64,000 nt of DNA from Clonostachys chloroleuca (lineage: Eukaryota > Ascomycota > Sordariomycetes > Hypocreales > Bionectriaceae). Both the position numbers and the translations under genes were made by a program. The stretch spans positions 1,798,001 through 1,862,000 of the forward strand of contig JBANAY010000003.1 of the NCBI GenBank assembly GCA_037952775.1. Direction: 5' to 3'. This document shows, piece by piece, positions 46,122-57,147 of the stretch (position 1 is its first letter; the number at the start of each line of letters is the position of its first letter). The notes under the pieces are model-generated. The model saw only the letters and a program-made list of their open reading frames with translations. It was not told the origin of the DNA and did no database searches.

Positions 46122-47486
46122 TCATAATTCATCTCGCACGGGAGGCTCCTTATCCGGCCGCCCACTGTCTGCGTGCAAATTCACCGCACTTTTTGCCCTC
46201 CACTTCTCCCACGTGTCCCAGAACTCCGATTCAATACCCTTATCAAGCTGGTCGGGCAGGACCACCTCGTATGTGACATAGAGGTTGCCAAAGTCATGCT
46301 TATGGTACACACTATCACCATCCTCGTGCCAGATTGGCATACCTTCTCCAGCTATCGTCTCGACATGGCCAGGCTGGACGACCTGGCCACGCTTGCGGCT
46401 AAGGCGAACTACGTGGTTGTCCAAGTGTGTCAGATTACGGGTCCAGTCACCCATCCAGGCCTCTCGCAGCGACAACACCTCGGTCCAGAATAGATGGTCG
46501 CCCTTTCGGCGGAAGAAGACACCGTCCACTCGCTCGGGGTTCTCGTCGTTGGCCGGGTCCTTTTCGCTGAGGTGGACAATCAGATCTCCGGTGATATAGT
46601 CGGGGCTCTCATCAGCCTCGTTCTCATACACAACACGTGCGCCGTTCTTGGCGCCGCGCTCAACCTTGAGGTCGACAGTTGTCGGCTTCCTCTCCACACG
46701 CTGGCCCTGGCAGTGGGGGCACCTGTGCTTGATTGTCTTGCCACGGCCGCCGCAGGCGTCGCAGTGTCGCTGCATCTGCTGGAACATGCCGGGGGCCAAC
46801 TGCTGCTTGATGATTCGAACGCCTCTTCCACCACACGTGTTGCAGGTCTCGACAACACCGTCTGCGCTTCCTGACCCGTCGCATTTCTCGCAGATATGTT
46901 GCTTGTTCCACTCAAAGTGGGTGTTGGCACCGTTGTAGAAGTCCCGAAGGCTGATCTCGACCCTGAACTCCTGGTTGGGGCCGTGTGGCTCGCGGGATCC
47001 TCTGCCACCGCCACCAAAGAAGCGGCTGAAGAGATCAAAGGGGTCGTGGTGGCCGCCGCCGCCCTTGCGGTGCGACTGTACTCCATCGTGACCGTAGCGG
47101 TCGTAGATCTCACGCATTTCCTTGTCGCTTAGGACTTCGTATGCCTCAGAAACTTCCACGAACTTGTCGTGAGCTGTGTTGTCGCCACTGTGCATGGTAT
47201 ACATTATTAATCTATCAGCCAACAAGCTTCTAGGGTACGTGAGCGGTGCAACGAGGATTCGACATACGGATTCTTGTCTGGGTGGAATTTCTTGGATAGC
47301 TGTCGGTAAGCCGACTTCAATTGACGGTCGGTGGCCTTCTTTTCGACTCCAAGAATCTTCCAAGAGTCAGTATCTGCAAAGGGGGGTAATGGCGGGCATA
47401 CATACTTTGTAATAGTCTTCGGCGCAAAGAGCGACCTGGATCAAAGCCAGGAACAAGACCGCAAGGGCCGTTCCGTGGAGTAACAT
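46122..47486 (-). CDS. SCJ1: ER-lumenal DnaJ co-chaperone (Scj1 type) with C-terminal RDEL
   Basis: Exons 47486-47406, 47356-47268 and 47187-46122 join in phase to 411 aa. Residues 1-21 are a cleavable signal peptide (LLHGTALAVLFLALIQVALC). The J domain is split over exons (AEDYYK, ILGVEKKATDRQLKSAYRQL, KFHPDKNP) and contains HPD. A Gly-rich linker (RFFGGGGRGS) precedes four CxxCxGxG-type zinc motifs: CEKCDGSG, CNTCGGRG, CDACGGRG and CPHCQGQR. C-terminal substrate-binding domains follow. The protein ends in RDEL, an ER-retrieval variant. Scj1 stimulates the Hsp70 Kar2/BiP and helps fold glycoproteins. The exon 2 acceptor is GGAAG, preceded by CTGAC; the nearby GCAG would break phase. A CAGCGTG element upstream suggests unfolded-protein control. 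Confidence 0.95.
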
Positions 47487-48423
47487 GATGGGCGGCCAAG
47501 TAGTTTGCAAAAAGTTATTGGAATATTGGCAATGATAACTTTGGGCAAGAATCTACTTCTGCGGCATAAGTTCAGGGGAGAACATACAACCTGGAGTTGG
47601 TGCAAGAGGGGATGGAGATATTGGCTTGCTGGCTCTAAGTGAAGTGGCAGGCGGGATGCCAGAAATACCAGCGTGTTCACTTACCGATAAGCCCGTATCA
47701 GGGAGCTTTGATTGGCTTGGAAGCTAGGGGCGGGTCTCGCTTTGTTGCTGAGTATCCAGTTTCAGGTGACAGCCTGTATAGGCAGCGAATAAAAGCACAA
47801 ACTCCCGAGATGACTCGAAAATGATTCCAAGAGCAAGGTCTAATAAACTGCATAACTACGTGCCAAAAGAATTGAAATTTGGTCTTAGATATGGGCCACA
47901 TAAATCTGCTGGTGAACAGCTACAGAGGGACTGCGATAGCTGGTATCTTATCTGATAGAAAATAAAGTGGAGCATCCTTCATAAGAGAAGTCAGGATTTA
48001 CACCCAAAGCCTACCCAAGGTATAGGCAGCAACATCTCCAAAAACTTTAACAAGCGCTGCTAGCTTATATATAAATTGGCCATAGTACCCAAGGAGGGAA
48101 GTGATATCATAACTAGCCAACCTCTCTCCTTCAATAGACCCATGTTTCTGCATGAATCCAGTCACATTTGCTCCCCAGGTCAAAGATAGAAAACTGGGCC
48201 CAAAAGACCGGGGGCAGAAAGAAAATACGGGTCGAAGTCGTCAGTTGCTCCGTCAGAGGACTGTGAACTAGACTCTCGTCGACGCATTCTCAGAGGCTTC
48301 AGCAATCGCTTTTCCTTGCTCGCGGGGTACTTAATCTGGGGCTCTGCCACACGGCACTTTGCGCACACGGACAAAAACTTGTTGCGAAGCATTCCGACTG
48401 CGTCGCAGCTCTGCTCGCCCGCC
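47487..48423. promoter_or_regulatory. Divergent promoter region of SCJ1 (-) and the Prp2 helicase (+)
   Basis: About 940 bp without a gene. It includes CAGCGTG at 47669-47675, 183 bp upstream of the SCJ1 ATG, identical to the core of the yeast unfolded-protein response element. ATTGG (reverse CCAAT) lies near 47711. The half nearer to Prp2 is unremarkable. The regulatory role is inferred. Confidence 0.45.
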
Positions 48424-51400
48424 ATGAGCTCCAAAAAGTATGCTTTCCTCCCCATGGATGACGGGGAAGTTGGGCCTCAAAAAGTGTCAAAGGAAAAGAA
48501 ACACAGGTCCTCCCGCAATCGCGACCGTGATGGCAAGGCGGCGTCACGCTCGTCGAGATCCCACCGTCAACGCAGCCGCAGCCGGTCGACCTCGCGCCAC
48601 CGATCCTCGCACCACACTTCCAGTCGATCCAAACACTACCGGCGACGCGATGACGGGGGTGATGCGGAAGATAGGTGGGCGGACGAGGAGCCCCCTCGGA
48701 CGAGCCTGAGGAGGAGGACGATGAGCCCGAGTTTCAGGAGTCAGCAAACAAGCGCGTGAAGTTGAGTCACGACGTCGACAAGGAGGACGAAGAACTCTCC
48801 GACGGGGCGAAGGAGGAACTCCAGCGCAAGAAGGATATCGAGGAGAGAGACGCGTTTGCGAAAAGGCTTAAGAATAAAGACGATGGACGATCCAAGAAGG
48901 ACCACAGAGATGGAGAGGCCTCGGCGAGGCGCAAGCTGGCCGACGACGCAGCTGCCCGGAATGCAGCCTTGCCAGATCTGAGGGAAAGGTCACGACAGAG
49001 TACCTGAAGAAGCGCGAAATGGAGCGACTTGCGCTTTTGAGGAAGCAAGTCGCTGAGGAGACCCAAGAGCTTCGCAGTGGCGTGCGGCTGTCGGACAAGG
49101 AGAGGGCCGAGTTTGCGAAAAACAGGGAGATCTTACGTTTGGCCGAGGAGCGATTGAAGATCGACGATCACCGTGATGGGTACTACATGCCTGAGGACTA
49201 TATCACGGAGAAGGGGAAAATGGACCAGAAGAAGAAGGAAGAGGCACTGTACAAACGATACGTTGACAAAGACGAATTTGGCCAGGAGAAGTTCGTGACA
49301 GAGCATGAAGAATGGGAGAAGGAACAAACAGCGAAAGCCAAGGCCCAGATCCAGCGGTCAGAACGAGAAAACGAAGACTATGACTATGTGATGGACGATG
49401 CTCAGTATATCCAGTGGAGTTTGGACAGCCGTATGGCCGGCGAGGGTAAACAGCTTACAAAGGAGCAACGTTTCCTTGAAGCTCAGATCGACGCAGCAGA
49501 GAAGAAGGCCCTCTCTATTCAGGAGACCAGGAAGACGCTCCCAATATACAAATATCGAGACGAGTTTCTGGAGGCTCTGGAAACGCATCAAATTCTGGTC
49601 ATCGTTGGAGAAACTGGTAGTGGAAAGACCACCCAATTGCCACAGTATCTCCACGAGGCCGGGTACACCAAGAACGGCATGAAGGTCGGCTGCACACAGC
49701 CGCGACGAGTGGCCGCCATGAGTGTTGCAGCTCGTGTAGCTGATGAGGTTGGCGTCAAAGTAGGGAACGAGGTTGGATACTCGATTCGATTCGAGGACTG
49801 CACGAGCGAAAAGACGATTCTCAAGTACATGACGGATGGCATGTTGCTTCGAGAATTCATGACCGAGCCAGACTTGGCCGGTTATTCAGCCTTGATGATT
49901 GACGAAGCTCACGAACGTACGGTGCATACTGACATTCTGCTTGCCCTCATCAAGGATCTCTCGAGAGAGCGTCCCGACCTGAAGCTTCTTATTTCCTCCG
50001 CTACAATGAATGCGGAGAAGTTCTCGACATACTTCGATGATGCTCCCATTTTCAATATCCCAGGTCGACGGTATCCGGTCGATATCTATTACACCCCGGC
50101 CCCGGAAGCCAACTATCTAGCTGCTGCCATCACCACCACCTTTCAGATCCATACTACCCAAGACAAGGGCGATATTCTGATTTTTCTTACGGGCCAAGAT
50201 GAGATCGAAGCTGCCGAACTGGAAATTGCCGAAACGGCAAAGAAATTGGGCACTCGTATTAAGGAATTGATCATCTGCCCTATCTATGCCAATCTGCCGT
50301 CAGATCTCCAGGCCAAGATATTTGAGCCTACCCCTGAGAATGCTCGCAAGGTCGTCTTGGCGACCAACATTGCAGAAACCAGTTTGACCATTGATGGAAT
50401 TGTTTACGTCATTGATCCTGGCTACGTTAAAGAGAATGTCTACAACCCAGCTACTGGCATGTCCAACTTGGTGGTCGTTCCGTGCTCACGAGCCTCTGCT
50501 GGCCAGCGAAGTGGTCGTGCTGGACGTGTTGGGCCTGGAAAGTGCTTCCGACTGTACACCAAATTCGCCTACATGAACGAAATGGACGAGTCAACTACTC
50601 CTGAAATCCAGCGAACCAACCTCAACGGCGTTGTGTTGCAGCTCAAGTCTTTGGGTATCAATGATTTACTCGACTTTGACTTCATGGACCCGCCACCTAC
50701 CGAGGCGCTCATCGGCGCATTGAATCAGCTGTTTGCCCTCCAGGGATTGAATCACAAGGGCGAACTCACAAAACTTGGACGCCAGATGGCCGAGTTCCCC
50801 ACCGACCCGATGCTGGCGAAGGCGGTTCTCGCCGCTGACAAGGAGGGCTGTGTGGAGGAGGTCCTCTCCATCGTGTCCATGCTGAGTGAAGCTTCAGCGC
50901 TCTTCTTCCGCCCCAAGGATAAGAAGATCCACGCCGACAGCGCCCGAAACCGGTTCACCGTCAAGGACGGTGGCGACCACATCACCCTCCTCAACATCTG
51001 GAACCAGTGGGTCGACAGCGACTTCTCCCCCGTCTGGTCCCGCGAGAACTTTTTGCAGCAGCGCTCCCTCACCCGCGCCCGCGACGTCCGGGACCAGCTC
51101 GCAAAGCTCTGCGAGCGCGTCGAGGTCAGCCCGTCGACGTGCGGCGCCAGCAACCTGCCCCCCATCAAGCGCGCCATCACGGCGGGCTTCTTCCCCAACG
51201 CCGCGCGCCTCCAGAAGAGCGGCGACAGCTACCGCACGGTCAAGAACAACACCACGGTCTGGATCCACCCCAGCAGCGTCCTCATGTCCATCGACCCGCC
51301 CGAGAAGATGGTCGTCTACTTTGAGCTCGTCCAGACCACCAAGGAGTACATGCGCAGCGTGATGCCCATCGAGGCCAAGTGGCTCTCCGAGCTCGCGCCG

Positions 51401-51466
51401 CATTTCCACAAGAAGAAGGACGTGGAGGAGATGGAACAGAAGAAGATGCCCAAGCAGAGATCGTGA
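48424..51466 (+). CDS. PRP2: DEAH-box spliceosomal RNA helicase Prp2/Cdc28/DHX16, with two apparent single-base frameshifts
   Basis: Three abutting frames encode one protein: 48424 to ~48693, ~48694 to ~48998, and ~48999 to 51466. Adding one base at each joint gives 1014 codons plus stop. The N-terminus is RS/charged ([20 protein letters not shown]), then [16 protein letters not shown], then [18 protein letters not shown]. The helicase core has motif [11 protein letters not shown], Ia [54 protein letters not shown] and [10 protein letters not shown]. The winged-helix/ratchet (HA2) region and the OB-fold ([18 protein letters not shown]) follow. Prp2 remodels the activated spliceosome before the first step and is essential in yeasts. 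Intact family features on both sides suggest sequence errors rather than a pseudogene. No intron of plausible length fixes either joint. Confidence 0.93.
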
Positions 51467-51993
51467 GAGGGCAAGGAACCAATGGGAAATAATATATGTA
51501 TGTAGTTCACAAAATTAAGCGTATTTGGGTCGTTCATCGCCTTGTTCTGTATCTTTTTGTGTGTCCAGTGATCACTGCCACATTACTCTAGAGTCTACAC
51601 AATTAGTGGCATGTACGTACTAACTCAAAAGTCGCAGCGCTTCAGCAACAATGCTCTAGTATTGTGGCAGGGTCTTCCTCTTCTATCAGGACTTGGCGAT
51701 GCTCTGTGGCTTCTAGTTTTACATTACGTTGAATCTCTCATCATTTTAAACATAGTACTGCCCCTAGGTTCTCCATTTAATCAAGATGCCTTGAATGCTG
51801 TATTTCTCTATACGTAAACTCGTCTTCTATTATATCAGACGAAGAGCGACGCTTGTGAATGATTGCCAAACCCATCTCTAACAAAAGAGCCTGCCACCCA
51901 ATTCTTAATGATTAGAGAGAGACAAAAAAAAAAAGTATAATACGGTAAGCCGGAGCCCGACAAGGAGGGGACGACTCGACACTATCCCAAGCC
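51467..51993. other. Convergent 3' intergenic region
   Basis: About 530 bp of A/T-rich sequence between the Prp2 and SepH stops, with a poly(A) run near 51925-51936. No gene is seen. Confidence 0.6.
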
Positions 51994-54900
51994 TCACGAC
52001 CACTTAATCTCGTTTGGCCCCCTCGTCCTCCTCCTCCCCGGCTCTCTTAGCACCTCGGGCATCCTCCGCTCGCGATCTATCGGCGACGGAATCGACCCTT
52101 GCCTCCCGCTGTTCTCCTTGTTGCTCAGGCTGCTGTCGCTCCTCGCCGCTATGGGAGGGTCGCGGCGAGCCGATATGCGGCCGCTGCTTGTGCTGGCGGT
52201 GGGTATCCCCGCTAGAGATGTCCGTGGTAGGCGGCTTCCTTTGCTCCCTGCGCTGCTGACTGAACTCGAGTCGCCGCTTACGCGACGTGGAATGCCGGTC
52301 GGCCCATCTCGACTTCTTGGCCTATACCCAGGGCCTTCCCGTTCCCAGACAGCAGACCGTCTCGGACTGGCTGCCACCTCCACGTATCCATTGACGCCAG
52401 TTAAGCCAGCTCTGTTTCTGTGGGTAGGCGTCTGAGGCATGGAAATGGACGACTGGAGTGAGGGCGGAGTGTAGCTCGTGTTTCTTCTAGAAGCCGAGCG
52501 CCTGGATACCGTCGACGCGGCTTGCTGCGTACCAGGACCACCCTCGTGTATCATCATGAGCATCGCCTGGTTCCCTTCCACAATGTGGGACCGTACCAAC
52601 TCCGATGCCAGGTTCCGCACCAGTACTGCCGAGTCCTTCTCCGCCAGTTTCTGAATAGACTCCATGAGTGAGCGCATTTGCGAGGTATTCAGTGTGCGCG
52701 AGCCATCGCCACCTCCCAGACCGGGCTCACAGGCGTCCATGATCGTCCGCACCAGCTTCAGCAAATTCAGCCTCACCACAGGCTTCTTGTGCCCCAACCG
52801 TTGTGCAATACCCGCCAGCATTTCCGGTCTTGCTAGCGAGGCAGCGACTGACGGGCTTAGACGCAGAAGCTTCAACAAAGGTTCAAGTAGATTCGAGTCG
52901 AAGGCATTCAGCCGATTTGTGTTGAAGCAGCTAACAATCTCTCTAGTGAAGTTGCCGTCCACGAGATGACTCTCCACGTTGGCAGTCTCCTCTTGCAGCC
53001 AGATGAGGATGGCGTCTAGGGCTGTCACTTGCCAGTACTGGTCAGTCAAGAGAGAAACGTAAAAGGCCAGGCCATTATTTTGCCATAAGTATCTTCGTCC
53101 CTTTGACCCTGAGTGTGCCATATCGCAGAGAATAGGCAATGCGAATTCTTTGGGCGGGCGGTCCGTCCGCAATATTCGCATAAGTAAGGGAATGATGCCT
53201 CCGACAGCCGCGTCTTCCTGGCGGTCTTTGCTCAGTCTGCACAGGTTAAACAGGGTATTCAGGACCTGGTTTGAAATCTCTCTGAAGTGTGTCTGGTCTT
53301 TCTTCATGCTATAACTCAACAAGTCGATGAGAAATTCGATCGCGTCGGCCGAATGTAATGTCTGTATCGTGGTCGAGAGCATGGACAAGTTCTTGATAAA
53401 CTTAAGCATTGTGATCTGGTGGACTGGCGTCATCCGCCTAAGGTCTCTCAGGACACTCTTCAAGACCTGACGGTCAGCAACGACTTCCTTGACGTAGTTC
53501 TCAGCTTGGCTGAAGAGGTAAAAGATATTCACGATCCGCCCTTCAATTAATTCCTCGAGTTCATCTTGGCCCTCCTCGTCAAGAACCCGATGCAGGACCA
53601 AGGCCAAAGGGTAGAGAATTTTGCTCCTTGAAAAGATTCGACAAAAGTCATTCTTCGGTGTCGGTCCCTGCAACTCAAACACATTCCAAATTCCGTTGAC
53701 ACCGATGAGCACAAGGTCGCGAGCGTTGTCGTAGTCTTCGTCCAAAAACTCAACCAAAACGTTCAATCCGCCAGCAGAAACGAACATCTGGAGTGTTAAT
53801 GTGGATGTTTGGTACATCTGACGCACGAATGCTGCTGCTTCCAGTCGGATCTCATTGGAATACTGCCGAGCTGCAAACTTGGTAATGATGGGAATGCCAC
53901 CCACGAAGCAAAGATTTTCTTGGATTTCCACATCATCAAGGATAATCTATAATCGGATTAGACATCTTGATTCAACTCGAATCTGCCAAAGGAGCAAGCC
54001 TACCGCATTCACAACCTTGAGGAGCTGCAATATCATATACTGCCTACTCTTCACGGTACAGGGCTCCAAAATCTCGAGGATTGGGAGTAAACCGTGCGCG
54101 CCAAGAATAAGGTCCTTCACTTCAGCGTTTTCCCATAGTAAAACAAGCTAAAGCAGCATCTGTTAGACTCAACTCTGAGAAAGTATCCGTGTCTCATTAG
54201 ACTCACCAGATCCTCAGAGAGCTCAGAGAGCTCATCTTCTCCCTCAGAGGTCTTCAATTCTCGTACTAACGCCTCGACCTTCTCGGCCAGTCTGGCGTGC
54301 CGATCTCTGGCGATGTTTGCCTCCAAGTCCATTTCGGCCCATCCAGGATCCATGGAGGCGAATGGGTCGTCTTCATCCTCATCATCTCCAAGCCACGAAT
54401 TACTCGACACCTTCGACATTAACATTAAACCTGCATCTTCGGACCCTGGTTCGCTCTCCTGTTTCTCAAGAGTGCTGCTTGAAGGACCAAAGATGTCAGA
54501 GAAGTCCTCATCGTCTTCCTCTGCAAATTTTTGAATTTCGATTGACGAACGCGTCCGGCGCATATGTCGATCCGGTAATACTGATGGGCGGGAAGACTTT
54601 CTCCTCAGACTGCCCCCCTCAGCGGGTTGCATTGACCGTGGTAGACTCGTAAGATCTGATGGGTGGAAGAGTCGAGGGGAGTCATTATTTTGCCGCAATT
54701 CCTGCGAGAGCTGAGTTTTCAACACCAACTGTGGAGGGCCCATGGCAGAGGGTTCACGTGTCGTTGCTTTTGGTGCCAAGGCTTGGTTAGGTTCGCGGTC
54801 GAACACGCTGTCGTTGTCAACAAAGAGGTCCGAATAATCTTCCGTGCTCTGTTCTCTGAAGTATATATCCGGCCTGGCTGGCAATTCGAACTTGTTGAAG

Positions 54901-56958
54901 TGAGACTTTGGTGGTGATTTGTGTTGATAAGGTGAGCCAACGGGTCCAGCCAGTTTGCTCGAGCTCGATTTTGAACGCTGGTGAGATTTTTGTTGTGTTG
55001 ATATGTTGAGCTTCTCCTTGATCTGCTGTTCTACTTTCCTTAACACTGGCCTGATAGTCTGCTCCTGAGAATCATAGTCCTGGAAGTGGCTTAGGCCCTT
55101 GATAGTCATTAATTCACCCTCAAAGTCATCACTGTAGTTTGTATTCTCGTGCCGCCCGTCATTTATTAATGCAAATGATTTCAGCCGGTCGCTCGATAGT
55201 AGTCCTCCGAAGTTGTCCTGCGGCTTCAGGTGAGGCAACTGCAAGGCGCTTGGTGAAATGGCGGTAGCGAAGTCGTTATCCCAATTGTCGTCATCTAAGA
55301 AATCACGGTCAGTTCCGGGTGCGTTAATCGGGGAGGGGGGTTCTATCAGAATGTACCAGCTAGCTCCGGCGTCAAGAAAGCTTCAGCCCTTGGCTTCGGC
55401 TTTGCTAGACTCAAATGGCCCTTGGCTGGGGTTCCACCATGGTATCGCGATTGTATGCCCGACGTATCGGATCCTGTAGAGGAGCGGAGATTTGGTTCTG
55501 AGGACTCTAAAGCCTTGTTCCACTGTTTAACTTCTTCAACAGCCTGTGTGAAATTATCTGGTGCTTTCGAAACCGGCGCATCTGCACGGCGGCAGCCAAC
55601 AATCCAGGCATGTCTTAGCAATTTGCGTGCTGAAACTCTCAGGTTCGGGTCCTTTTGGAAGCATTGCATGAGAAAGTCTCTTGCGGCCTGGACCTCGGTC
55701 AGTCAAGATGAAAATGATGTAGTTCCTTCTGACTCTCAACCTACCGCAGAAATTCCTTCTGGGAGCGGTGGATGGTCATCGTTGACGATGGCAAACAATG
55801 CAGGCATCGCGGCAAGGTTATGGTACGGAGGCTTGCCTTGGAGAAGCTCAATGACCGTACAGCCAACGCTCCAAATATCAGACGCAGAGGTTGCTCCAGA
55901 AAGTTGTATGATTTCGGGAGCCATCCAATACGGAGTCCCGACTACCTGAGCCTCCTTGTCTTGACCACTCGCCAGCGTACTTGTTGAGACACCGAAATCA
56001 GCCAGCTTAACAGTACCATCTTTGGTGGTAAGAATATTGGCGCCTTTGATGTCACGATGTATTACACCTTGGTCGTGAAGATAATGAAGCCCTTGGAGTA
56101 CTTGTGTCATGTACACTCCAACCAGATTTTCGGGAAATTTTCCGTAGGCTTTACAGATGGAGTGGAGAGAACCATTCTCACAGTATCTATGAAATCAAGT
56201 TTAGAAGTCTTGTCTCGGAGGGGATTGGAAGTGAGATGGGCCATAAATACTCTAGAATAATATTCAGGCATTCAGTCGTTTTGGCGAACCCAATATACTT
56301 GACAATGTTGTCGTGCTGCTCTCAGTAAGTTCACTGTATGTGACCAGACATGGATGACAGGGTCAAGACTTACCCAAAGATTCTTGAGCAAATCAATCTC
56401 ACTCTGTTTGGTCGCACTGGGTCAGCAAAATGGGCCGATCGTCCCAAAATTCAAATGCGCACTGGGCCAAGCCAGAACCCACCTCGATCATTCGTAACTC
56501 GCTTTTGGGGAGGTCCGTCAGTTTAATCTGCTTGACGGCGACTGCCTCGCCGGTGCCCCAATTGAAGGCTTTGTAAACGGCGCCAAAAGCTCCCTTGCCG
56601 ATACATTCTCCTAGACGCTAAGCCCAACAGTCAGCCTCTAGATCCATAAGTGATGAATTGATCGGTTCGACCAATGTATGTGGTGCACGCTGATCCCAGT
56701 CCTCTCCTACGACCTGGTTGGCTCCTGAACGGCGTGGGATCCCATGCCGTTCTGAGCGCACGGTGTGTATATCGAGATAGCCGCAGAGGCGGCGGTTGTA
56801 CGTACGTAGTCCTTGAGTCCTGGATCCTGCACGGCCAAGCTCTCCCTTCCCTTCTCTTTCCGTGATGGCGTGCCAGGCGCAGGGGTGCCAGGGCCCCTCT
56901 GCTCCCGCGCGGCCACCACTCGGCCATTGCGATGCCCGTGATAGTGGCGATCGGGCAT
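51994..56958 (-). CDS. sepH: SepH/Cdc7 septation initiation network Ser/Thr kinase
   Basis: Nine exons join in phase to 1446 aa: 56958-56806, 56617-56483, 56403-56374, 56315-56251, 56186-55745, 55687-55357, 55294-54207, 54147-54004 and 53946-51994. The kinase domain starts near residue 52: [12 protein letters not shown] (P-loop), VAVKQIKL (catalytic Lys), [34 protein letters not shown], ending near LLRHAWIV. A linker with [19 protein letters not shown] is characteristic of SepH. A helical repeat (armadillo-like) C-terminal half begins near [20 protein letters not shown]; the tail is Ser/Arg/Pro-rich. SepH acts at the spindle pole and division site to trigger septation and cytokinesis. Exon 3 is only 30 nt ([10 protein letters not shown]). 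An in-frame Pro-rich ORF ends in TAG at 57003-57001, 14 codons before this ATG, so the true N-terminus may be longer. Confidence 0.94.
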
Positions 56959-57000
56959 CTCCAAGTCCGCCTCGGTTCCTGACTGGCCCCTCTTGCGGCT

Positions 57001-57147
57001 CTACCTCTGCAGGAGGAACTGGGTAACTCGTGATCGGCGGGACGGCGTGGGAGAAGGCTGCGACGGCAGCGGTGGAGGGGTTGAGGGGGTCGTCGTGTGG
57101 GAAGGGAGGGGAGAGGGAGAGGGAGCCTTGAGAGGAGGGGATGGCAT
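57001..57147 (-). other. In-frame Pro-rich ORF (48 codons) just upstream of SepH
   Basis: From the ATG at 57147 a frame reads MPSPPLKAPSPSPLPSHTT, then PPPLPSQPSPTPSRR and VTQFLLQR, and stops at TAG (57003-57001). It is exactly in frame with the SepH ATG at 56958, and the 14 codons between (SRKRGQSGTEADLE) are open. It is either an upstream ORF that tunes SepH translation or the genuine SepH N-terminus interrupted by one substitution, for example CAG read as TAG. Sequence alone does not decide. Confidence 0.5.

Noticed and set aside
48849..48854. ACGCGT in the PRP2 region as a further MBF site
   Set aside because: It lies inside coding sequence (a Asp-Ala-Phe stretch) and not in a promoter.
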